5,926 bases of DNA from Thiobacillaceae bacterium (GTDB lineage: Bacteria > Pseudomonadota > Gammaproteobacteria > Burkholderiales > Thiobacillaceae). How positions within the stretch are numbered: the stretch's first letter is position 1; each line of letters opens with the position of its first letter. The notes under the pieces were generated by a model. That model searched no databases. It saw only the letters and a program-made list of their open reading frames with translations, and was not told the DNA's origin. Below are positions 1-5,926 of this stretch, in pieces. Made by a program: the position numbers and the translations under genes. The DNA lies in contig JAAPAA010000048.1 of the NCBI GenBank assembly GCA_012274165.1, positions 1 to 5,926 on the forward strand, given 5' to 3'.

Positions 1-555
1 CTGCGTGTTCAGGGCAACGGCAGCGTCACACCGGGAGGCGACCCGCTCAACTCGTCGGGCAGCCTGGTCACCACCGAGGGCATGGGCGATGTTTCCGCCC
101 GGGCCACCTATACCCTGCTGGATGAACGCACCCACTGGGCGGGGCTTGACCTCAGCGGAAAAATAAAATTCGGCACCGCCAGCGCATCAAAATCCCTGGG
201 CACGGGCAAGAACGACTACTCGCTGCAGGCCGGCGTTTTCAAACCCATCGAAAACTGGACGCCTTTTCTGGACGTGGGATATAAATGGAAGGGCTCCCCT
301 GACGGCATCGACTACCGCAATGTGTGGCTGGGGTCGGTCGGCACGGATTACCGGATCACACCCACCCTGTCATTCGGCGGAAGTTACGATTGGCAGCAGG
401 CAGTCACGGCAACCAGCTCACCCATCAGCGAAGCCATGCTCTACCTGAATCTGCATTTGAACGCCGATAGCCGGCTGAATCTATACGCCGTAGGGGGCTT
501 CAGCGAAGCCAGCCCGGACTGGGGCTCCGGTCTCATTTTCACGTATCGTTACTAA
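1..555 (+). CDS. Outer-membrane beta-barrel protein, 3' part (phenol MetA-pathway/transporter-like)
   Basis: The reading frame is open from the first base to a TAA at 553-555, so the gene starts outside the window; 184 C-terminal residues are visible. The sequence alternates polar and hydrophobic residues in short strands rich in Gly, Tyr, Trp and Phe, and it ends in an aromatic residue (Phe-Thr-Tyr-Arg-Tyr), as expected of a protein folded by the BAM machinery. A segment reading LGTGKNDYSLQAG (codons at about 196-234) resembles the conserved part of the 'MetA-pathway of phenol degradation' or putative transporter barrels (Phenol_MetA_deg type). That family is poorly characterised and does not imply phenol use here. 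An internal ATG at 82 is not the real start, because the barrel pattern continues upstream of it. The symporter gene begins directly downstream, suggesting co-transcription. The barrel fold is fairly certain, the family assignment less so, and the substrate is unknown. Confidence 0.75.
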   Translation: MRVQGNGSVTPGGDPLNSSGSLVTTEGMGDVSARATYTLLDERTHWAGLDLSGKIKFGTASASKSLGTGKNDYSLQAGVFKPIENWTPFLDVGYKWKGSPDGIDYRNVWLGSVGTDYRITPTLSFGGSYDWQQAVTATSSPISEAMLYLNLHLNADSRLNLYAVGGFSEASPDWGSGLIFTYRY

Positions 556-573
556 TTTTTGACTCGCTCCGCC

Positions 574-2013
574 ATGCTCATCGGCTTCGTCATCCTCTAT
601 CTGGTCATCTCCATCGGCATCGGCATGTACGCCGCCACGCGCGTTCACAACACACGGGATTACGTCGTGGCAGGGCGTCATCTGCCAATTTACATCGTTA
701 CCGCCACCGTTTTCGCCACCTGGTTCGGCTCCGAAACCGTCCTCGGCATCCCCGCCACCTTCCTCAACGAAGGCATGCGCGGCATCGTGTCCGACCCCTT
801 CGGTTCCTCGATGTGCCTGATCCTGGTGGGGCTGTTTTTCGCCCGCAAGCTCTACCGGATGAATCTTCTCACCATCACCGACTACTACCGCAAGCGTTAC
901 GACCGCAAGGTGGAAGTCATCACCGGCCTCGCCATCATCATTTCCTACCTGGGCTGGGTATCGGCCCAGATGACTGCCCTCGGACTGGTATTCAATCTCC
1001 TGTCCCAGGGCGTCATCACGCAATCCCAGGGCACCCTGATTGGCGCTGCCATCGTGCTGCTCTACACGCTCTACGGCGGGATGTGGTCGGTGGCGCTGAC
1101 CGACTTTTTCCAGATGAGCATCATCGTCGTCGGCCTGCTGTACATCCTCTACGTGGCGTCCAGCATGGCGGGCGGACTCGGGCATGTGGTGCAACACGCC
1201 GCGCAGAAAGGCCAGTTCCGTTTCTGGCCGGAAGCCAACAGCCGCGACATCATTGCCTTTATCGCCGCCTGGATCACCATGATGTTCGGCTCCATTCCGC
1301 AACAGGACGTGTTTCAGCGGGTGATGTCCGCCAAGAACGAAAACATCGCGGTCGCCGGCTCAGTGCTGGGCGGCAGCTTCTATTTCTTCTTCGCCTTCGT
1401 GCCGCTGACCATCGCCTATTCCGCCACGCTCATCGATCCCGGCATGGTGTCCGGCCTGCTGGACAAGGATTCGCAGATGATCCTGCCGCAGCTCATCCTC
1501 CATCACATGCCGGTGTTCGCCCAGATCATGTTCTTCGGTGCCCTGCTCTCCGCCATCATGAGCACGGCCTCGGGTACCCTGCTGGCGCCTTCGGTCACGT
1601 TTTCCGAGAACATCCTCAAGCCCTATCTGAGCCACCACAACGACAAAACCCTGCTGCTCACCATGCGTGTGGTGGTGGTGGGCTTCGCCGCCGTGGTTAC
1701 GTTGTTTGCCCTGTATTCCGATGTGACGATTTACCAGATGGTGGAGAACGCCTACAAGATCACCCTCGTGATCGCCTTCGTCCCCCTGGTTGCCGGCCTG
1801 TACTGGCAGCGTGCCAGCACGCAGGGGGCCTACCTCGCCATCGTCCTGGGGCTGGCGGTCTGGCTGCCGATGGAGGTCTGGCTGCCCGAAGGCCAGGCGC
1901 TGATGCCGCCGCAGTTCGCGGGCTTTCTGGCGAGCGTGGCGGGGATGCTTGCCGGTTCCCTGGCGCCGCAGGTTTTCAGGGGAAAACGCGCCCATCACGC
2001 GCAAACCATCTGA
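574..2013 (+). CDS. Sodium:solute symporter (SSS family)
   Basis: This is an inner-membrane Na+-coupled transporter of the SSS family (PutP/SGLT type, LeuT fold). From the ATG at 574 it has 479 residues, the usual family length, with about 13 hydrophobic segments. Visible signatures are the TM1 stretch WFGSETVLG (residues 50-58), the GGMWSVALTDFFQM segment (168-181) typical of SSS proteins, and SAIMSTASG (326-334), whose Ser330/Thr331 match the position of the Na2 sodium-site hydroxyls. Start choice: an in-frame TTG at 559 would add five residues, but the ATG places Met directly before the first membrane segment. Neither start has a clear Shine-Dalgarno sequence, so translation may be coupled to the barrel gene, which stops 18 bases upstream. 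The substrate cannot be read from sequence; candidates in this family include amino acids, carboxylates, choline-like compounds and sugars. The gene ends just before a strong hairpin. Confidence 0.92.
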   Translation: MLIGFVILYLVISIGIGMYAATRVHNTRDYVVAGRHLPIYIVTATVFATWFGSETVLGIPATFLNEGMRGIVSDPFGSSMCLILVGLFFARKLYRMNLLTITDYYRKRYDRKVEVITGLAIIISYLGWVSAQMTALGLVFNLLSQGVITQSQGTLIGAAIVLLYTLYGGMWSVALTDFFQMSIIVVGLLYILYVASSMAGGLGHVVQHAAQKGQFRFWPEANSRDIIAFIAAWITMMFGSIPQQDVFQRVMSAKNENIAVAGSVLGGSFYFFFAFVPLTIAYSATLIDPGMVSGLLDKDSQMILPQLILHHMPVFAQIMFFGALLSAIMSTASGTLLAPSVTFSENILKPYLSHHNDKTLLLTMRVVVVGFAAVVTLFALYSDVTIYQMVENAYKITLVIAFVPLVAGLYWQRASTQGAYLAIVLGLAVWLPMEVWLPEGQALMPPQFAGFLASVAGMLAGSLAPQVFRGKRAHHAQTI

Positions 2014-2029
2014 TCGATTCCGTGTAACG

Positions 2030-2068
2030 GAAACAACAACGGCGGCTCCAGGCCGCCGTTGTTGTTTC
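2030..2068. terminator. Bidirectional Rho-independent terminator between convergent genes
   Basis: A perfect 17-bp inverted repeat (arms 2030-2046 and 2052-2068) encloses a 5-base loop. The loop-proximal half of the stem is GC-rich (GGCGGC pairing with GCCGCC). The outer half is built of AAC/GTT triplets, so each strand's transcript ends the stem in a U-rich run (GTTGTTGTTT). It lies 16 bases after the symporter stop and 17 bases after the stop of the oppositely oriented APS kinase gene. It should therefore serve both units. There is no long uninterrupted T-tract outside the stem, so efficiency is inferred. Confidence 0.85.
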
Positions 2069-2085
2069 GAGTTTGCGCAGGCAGT

Positions 2086-3717
2086 TCAGCGCAAATACCC
2101 TTCGTGTTCCAGCTTGAGCAGGATTTGCTGCACCGCTTCGTCGATGCCGAGCCCGGTGGTGTCGATCGCCAGTTCGGGGTGTTCCGGCACTTCGTAGGGA
2201 TCCGACACGCCGGTGAATTCGGGAATCAATCCGGCCCGCGCTTTGGCATACAAGCCTTTGCGGTCGCGCCCCTCGCAAGTTTCGATCGGGGTGGCGACGT
2301 GAATTTCGACGAAGCCGCCCACCGCCTCGATCATGCCGCGCACGTCGCGCCGGGTCTGGCGATAGGGCGCGATCGGCGCACAGATGGCGATGCCGCGATT
2401 CTTGGTGATTTCGCTGGCGACAAATCCGATCCGCCGGACGTTGATGTCGCGGTGCGCCTTGGTAAACCCAAGCTCGGACGAAAGATGGCGGCGCACGATG
2501 TCGCCGTCAAGCAGGGTGACGCAGCGGCCGCCCATCTCCATCAGCCGCGCCGCCAGCGAGCGCGCCAGGGTGGACTTGCCGGCGCCGGACAAGCCGGTGA
2601 AAAACACGGTGAAGCCCTGCCGCTCGCGGGGCGGGCTTTGCCGGTGCAGTTCGGCCAGCACTTCGGGAAAGCTGTACCAGTCGGGAATTTTCAGTCCGGC
2701 CTGCATGCGGCGCTGAAATTCTTCGCCACTCAGGGTGAGCTGCCGCGTACCGGCAGGCGCTTCGGATTCGGGCAGGTGTTCGGCGCGGTCTTCCACATAC
2801 ACCATGCGCGGATAGGCGATCAGGCGCACGCCGATCTGGTCGGCCGCCTGCTTGATCAACGACGCGTCGCCTTCGGGCTGGTCGAGATCTTTGCCGCGCC
2901 GGTATTCGCCGTCGGTTTGATGTTCGCCGCCCGCGATCAGCAGGGCGCAACCGTAGTTGCGCGCAACGATGGCGCGCAGCAGCAGCGCCTGGGCACTTGC
3001 TCCGCGAGGCGGCGCGGGGAGCAGGGACAACTGGGTGGAAGCCACGGGAAAGCGCTCGCGGATGGCGATAAAGCTGCGCACCAGACCAAAATAGGCGGGC
3101 GCATCGGTGATGTCGCCGCCCGCCTGCGGATGCAGCAGCAGGTTGGCTTCGTTTTCGATCGCGCTTTTCAGACAGAACTCGAACTGCGCGCGGTGCATCG
3201 GCTGGCGCGCCTGCCAGGCGACCACCCGGCGCCAGCCGCGCTTGGCGAACAGGGCGCGCAACTCGACCGGGGTGGCGCGCAGGCTGACAAAATCGGGATG
3301 CGGCGGCAGCGCCACGCCCTCGATCGCGCCGCCCAGATGCCAGACGCCCTGCTCATCCCACGTCTCGCTGACCGTCAGCACGGCGAGCATGAAGCCTTCG
3401 CCATCGCGCAGCGCCACGCGATCGCCCGGCTTCAGATCGGCCGCTGCTTTTTGCCGGCTGGCGAGGCTAACCGGCACCGGCCAGAAGGTGCCGTCGTCCA
3501 GTTTCTGCTCGGTTTCGACGCGCGTGCATTGGACGCGCGTCATGAAGCCAGTAAGCGGCGAGTAGGCGCCGGTCATCAGCATTTCCAGTTCGCATTGCTG
3601 CCGCCAGTCGAGGTCGAGCGAAGGCAGACTCAGGGCTTCCTGCTTGAGCGACTCGCTGTTTGCGGGGTCGATCAGGTTAACGAGGATGCCGCCGTAGGGT
3701 GCAATGAGTTGGTCCAT
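2086..3717 (-). CDS. cysC: APS kinase with N-terminal degenerate ATP-sulfurylase-like domain
   Basis: This 543-residue cytoplasmic protein has an N-terminal PUA-like and ATP-sulfurylase-like region (about 1-350) and a C-terminal APS kinase (about 365-543). The kinase, which phosphorylates adenylylsulfate to PAPS, is complete: Walker A GLSGAGKST (375-383), LDGD (403-406), Arg409, GF (417-418), Arg423/Asn426, PYR (451-453), and the lid-like KGLYAKARAG (487-496) followed by FTG. The sulfurylase half keeps the fold signatures but not the active site. The usual QxRNPxHRAH is QARQPMHRAQ (169-178), GRDHAGPG is GGEHQTDG (263-270), and the GPRE of the MRxAGPRE motif aligns with SAQA (241-244). From memory, the similarly built T. 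denitrificans Tbd_0210 protein was shown to be a hexameric APS kinase lacking sulfurylase activity; the same is inferred here. Automatic annotation would call it bifunctional sat/cysC. The ATG has a GGAA six bases upstream and lies 14 bases after the DHH gene's stop. Confidence 0.93.
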   Translation of the reverse strand: MDQLIAPYGGILVNLIDPANSESLKQEALSLPSLDLDWRQQCELEMLMTGAYSPLTGFMTRVQCTRVETEQKLDDGTFWPVPVSLASRQKAAADLKPGDRVALRDGEGFMLAVLTVSETWDEQGVWHLGGAIEGVALPPHPDFVSLRATPVELRALFAKRGWRRVVAWQARQPMHRAQFEFCLKSAIENEANLLLHPQAGGDITDAPAYFGLVRSFIAIRERFPVASTQLSLLPAPPRGASAQALLLRAIVARNYGCALLIAGGEHQTDGEYRRGKDLDQPEGDASLIKQAADQIGVRLIAYPRMVYVEDRAEHLPESEAPAGTRQLTLSGEEFQRRMQAGLKIPDWYSFPEVLAELHRQSPPRERQGFTVFFTGLSGAGKSTLARSLAARLMEMGGRCVTLLDGDIVRRHLSSELGFTKAHRDINVRRIGFVASEITKNRGIAICAPIAPYRQTRRDVRGMIEAVGGFVEIHVATPIETCEGRDRKGLYAKARAGLIPEFTGVSDPYEVPEHPELAIDTTGLGIDEAVQQILLKLEHEGYLR

Positions 3718-3731
3718 GTCGATTCCGGGGG

Positions 3732-4688
3732 TCAGCGATAAATTTCAAAGAAGGTAGCAATAAACCGACCAAGCTCGGCTTCGGGCAGATGGTTGATGCC
3801 GGCGGCACCCTTGCGGCCGCCGCCGGTGTCGAACTGGCTGCACAGGGTGTCGGCGCCCGACTTGGCCAGCATCGGTGCGCGCACGCTCACCACATAACCG
3901 CCGTCCGGCTTGGCGGTGAGCACGGCATGCGCCTGCGCGGGCGACTCGACCGCAAGCTGGTTGCCGAATACGCCGGAAATCCGGCGTGCCCATTTTTCGG
4001 CAGGTAGCATGAAAATACGTCCACTGGCGCGCGCTTCAGCCGCGTTGACTGCAACCGCGCGCGCCATGTCGCTCTGGTAACCGGCGTTGAGCGTTTGATA
4101 CGCCGCCGACTCGGCGATGAAGGCGAAAGGATCGGCGTAGGGCCGCAACTGGCGATAGAGCTCGGCGGGGTCGAAAAACAGGTCGTCGAGCGTTTCGCCG
4201 TAGCCGTTGTAGTTGAGGCATTCACCGAGCGACTGCAATTGCGCCAGCTGTCCGGCGGACAAACCCAGCGGGCTCGCCGCCTGCCGTGCCGCATCGGCGA
4301 GGTTATCGCCAAACGCTGCGGTCACTGCCCACACCAGGCGTTTGCCACCCAGATACTGATTCACCAGCAGGCTACTGCAGACGTTGGCATCGGTGTCGAT
4401 ATGCGGTTCGAAATGGGGGTGGACGGGAATGTCGCCCGGCTGGTGGTGGTCGAAGTAACGCACCTGCGCGCCCGCTTCGAGCAGGCGATCGAGCGCCTCG
4501 CGGTTTTTTGACAGCGCGATGTCGAGCACCGTGACCTGGTCGCCCGCCTGCGCCTTGACCCGTTTCAGCAGGCTGATGTCGCGCTTGGGGCCGGTGACCA
4601 GTTCGGAATCGGCTGGTTGATCCAGGCGCAGTTGGTGCAACGCGCAGATGCCATCGGCATCGCCATTAAAAACGTCAATTAGCGCCAT
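3732..4688 (-). CDS. DHH/DHHA1 family phosphoesterase
   Basis: This 318-residue soluble protein belongs to the DHH superfamily of Mn2+-dependent phosphoesterases, which includes NrnA-type oligoribonuclease/pAp phosphatases and RecJ. Metal-site motifs appear in order: NGDADG (8-13), VLD with Asp56, DHH (80-82), and GDN (127-129). The C-terminal DHHA1 substrate-binding domain ends with GGGRKGAAG (289-297), where the usual GGGH histidine is arginine. The start is the ATG at 4688, giving MALIDVFNGDADG; an upstream in-frame start at 4763 would add 25 proline-rich residues unlike the family and deepen the overlap with the upstream gene. The start overlaps the VanZ-like gene's end by 14 bases, and no Shine-Dalgarno sequence is visible, so translational coupling is likely. 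The neighbouring PAPS-forming kinase makes a pAp or nucleotide substrate attractive, but this is inference. The fold is certain; the substrate is not. Confidence 0.88.
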   Translation of the reverse strand: MALIDVFNGDADGICALHQLRLDQPADSELVTGPKRDISLLKRVKAQAGDQVTVLDIALSKNREALDRLLEAGAQVRYFDHHQPGDIPVHPHFEPHIDTDANVCSSLLVNQYLGGKRLVWAVTAAFGDNLADAARQAASPLGLSAGQLAQLQSLGECLNYNGYGETLDDLFFDPAELYRQLRPYADPFAFIAESAAYQTLNAGYQSDMARAVAVNAAEARASGRIFMLPAEKWARRISGVFGNQLAVESPAQAHAVLTAKPDGGYVVSVRAPMLAKSGADTLCSQFDTGGGRKGAAGINHLPEAELGRFIATFFEIYR

Positions 4689-5926
4689 GAGGGGTGGGGG
4701 AACGATGGGATTGAGCGGAGCGGAAGGACGGCCATTGTATGAAGGCAAGCACCGCAATGACAAGCATATGCAGCGCGCCGTAGCGCAGCCAGATGGCAGG
4801 CAGCGTAGCGTAATGCTGACGGTTGGTGCTCAGTAAAAACTGCAGGGCCGAGAATTGCTGGCCGTATTTATCGATTTCGCCCGCCAGCCCGAGGTGCAGA
4901 AACAAGGCGGCGAGTGGCAGCGAAACCAACACGCCGGTCAGCTGCGTGGCGCGATGCACTGCAGGCGAGGCGAGCAATGCCGCAGCGATAAACAGGATGT
5001 AGAGCCAGGCGCATAGCGCAGTAAAGGCCAGTGGCTGCGGTGTGGCGAGAAGTTCGACCAGGTTGTCGGTGTCCGCCTGCACAATCACGCCCCAATACGC
5101 CAGCACCAGCACCGGAACCACTGCCCAGAAATGCAGCACACCGAGTCGTTGCCCGCGCCAGCGGCGCACCGTTTGCGCAGCCAGATACAGCAACGCACCG
5201 GGTATCGCAGCCAGAGCAACCCAGCGCAGCCCGAGCTCCCACTGCCCCGGCCAGTGCAGCACCGGGCTGCCGGCCACGTCAAACAGGCTTTCGTCTGGCA
5301 CGGCCGCATTCAGCAGCAGAAAAGCGACCCCGCCATACACCAGCAAACCGAGCGGTACTTGTCCCAGGCGAGACAAGCCGGACACCCGCCGCCGCGCCAG
5401 CCATACCGGCCATACGGACAACCAGTAGCACACCAGCGCAAACAGCAGCGCCGACAGCCAGGCGGCATCGTGCCGCAGCAGTTCGCGCACGTTGTAAGGC
5501 ATGAAGGGCGCATGCGTCGCGCCCCAGAAAAGTACGGTCATGCCGCCCAGCATCAGTGGCAAATGCCAGCGTACAGGGGGTACAGCGCGTGGCGCGGCGG
5601 CTTCCGCGTTGACGGCAATCCGTACGGGCACAGCAAGGCGCGGTGCCCGCAGCATGCGGCGCGCCACGCCGTAGCCTGTCAGCCCGCCCATCCAGGCCAG
5701 AAACCAGTCGGTAGCGTCGGCGATCTTCTCCGGCAACATCACCTGCCCCAGTTCGATGAAGGCGGGCATCGACACCAGCGCCAGCATGGCCACCGCAAAC
5801 AGTGGACCGCGCCAGCGCCAGGGCTGGCGCGCCACGCCCCAGGCCAGTAGTCCGCCAAGCGGCGCAAAGAACAGTGTCTTCCGCAACACCTCGGTGATGG
5901 CCCGGTATTCGGTGCCGAAGTAATAC
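4675..5926 (-). CDS. VanZ-like polytopic membrane protein, 5' end cut by window
   Basis: The frame is open through the right edge of the window, and 416 C-terminal residues are visible. The GTG at 5889 is unlikely to be the true start, because the 12 in-frame residues before it (YYFGTEYRAITE) run smoothly into the LRKTLFFAPLGGLLAWG segment typical of VanZ-like proteins. The VanZ signature follows at visible residues 59-83: E-x-x-Q (Glu59, Gln62), then Asp71 and Asp74, then a glycine-rich helix. The usual Arg and Asn of that signature seem to be Lys and Ala here. After a short hydrophilic linker come roughly seven or eight more hydrophobic segments, making the protein much longer than a minimal VanZ domain. 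It acts in the inner membrane. VanZ itself gives low-level teicoplanin resistance, but most relatives have no known function and resistance should not be assumed. The TGA at 4675-4677 lies inside the DHH gene. Confidence 0.78.
   Translation of the reverse strand, partial: YYFGTEYRAITEVLRKTLFFAPLGGLLAWGVARQPWRWRGPLFAVAMLALVSMPAFIELGQVMLPEKIADATDWFLAWMGGLTGYGVARRMLRAPRLAVPVRIAVNAEAAAPRAVPPVRWHLPLMLGGMTVLFWGATHAPFMPYNVRELLRHDAAWLSALLFALVCYWLSVWPVWLARRRVSGLSRLGQVPLGLLVYGGVAFLLLNAAVPDESLFDVAGSPVLHWPGQWELGLRWVALAAIPGALLYLAAQTVRRWRGQRLGVLHFWAVVPVLVLAYWGVIVQADTDNLVELLATPQPLAFTALCAWLYILFIAAALLASPAVHRATQLTGVLVSLPLAALFLHLGLAGEIDKYGQQFSALQFLLSTNRQHYATLPAIWLRYGALHMLVIAVLAFIQWPSFRSAQSHRSPTPHGAN

Noticed and set aside
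481..1302. A 273-codon minus-strand frame across the barrel/symporter junction
   Set aside because: It is antisense to two well-supported genes. The product is rich in Gly, Asp, Glu and His with no fold signature, so it is a codon-bias shadow.
813..2027. A 404-codon plus-strand frame inside the symporter gene
   Set aside because: It is a +1 shadow of the symporter. Its translation is rich in Arg, His and Pro with no membrane segments or motifs.
2059..3741. A 560-codon open frame on the plus strand covering the APS kinase gene
   Set aside because: It is antisense to a protein with unmistakable domains. Its translation is His/Gln/Arg/Ala-rich low-complexity sequence with no recognisable motif, as expected from the GC-rich third-position pattern of the real gene. 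It also reads through the terminator hairpin.
4689..4763. An N-terminal extension of the DHH phosphoesterase by 25 residues
   Set aside because: The extra residues are proline-rich and unlike the family. The ATG at 4688 sits directly before the first conserved motif and gives a small overlap with the upstream gene instead of an 89-base one.
5131..5850. A 239-codon plus-strand frame opposite the VanZ-like gene
   Set aside because: Its His/Gln/Arg/Pro-rich composition is typical of antisense shadow in GC-rich DNA, and the opposite strand encodes a coherent polytopic membrane protein.
4675..5889. The VanZ-like gene taken as complete from a GTG at 5889
   Set aside because: The frame stays open to the window edge, and the residues before the GTG continue the typical VanZ-like N-terminal pattern, so the gene is more likely truncated by the window.
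4675..5926. A glycopeptide resistance determinant
   Set aside because: Only general VanZ-like similarity is visible, there are no other van genes, and most VanZ-like proteins have no link to resistance.

Overview
The window is GC-rich and fully coding except for one 72-base gap. It reads as chromosomal DNA from a Proteobacterium, most likely a betaproteobacterium of the sulfur- or iron-oxidising kind (Thiobacillus or relatives). The main reason is the two-domain sulfurylase-like/APS kinase protein, whose degenerate N-terminal domain resembles what I recall of Thiobacillus denitrificans Tbd_0210. The taxonomic call is inference. I see no mobile element, CRISPR array or RNA gene.

Layout: two plus-strand genes occupy the left third. 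The first is the 3' part of an outer-membrane beta-barrel protein (1-555). A sodium:solute symporter follows 18 bases later (574-2013, or 559-2013 from a TTG). They look like one transcription unit, possibly an outer-membrane channel serving an inner-membrane transporter. Three minus-strand genes fill the rest and are read from right to left. They are a VanZ-like polytopic membrane protein cut by the right window edge (4675-5926), a DHH/DHHA1 phosphoesterase overlapping it by 14 bases (3732-4688), and the sulfurylase-like/APS kinase protein 14 bases further on (2086-3717). The two units converge on a perfect 17-bp hairpin (2030-2068) that probably terminates both.

The minus-strand unit is the most interesting part. 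In the APS kinase protein the kinase half has all its motifs. The ATP sulfurylase half has lost several signature active-site residues, so the protein is probably an APS kinase making PAPS and not a bifunctional enzyme, despite how it would usually be annotated. Some DHH/DHHA1 proteins (the NrnA type) hydrolyse pAp, the by-product of PAPS use. A plausible but unproven reading is therefore that the operon pairs PAPS synthesis with pAp removal. The VanZ-like protein's role is unknown. No promoter can be placed inside the window, because both units start outside it.
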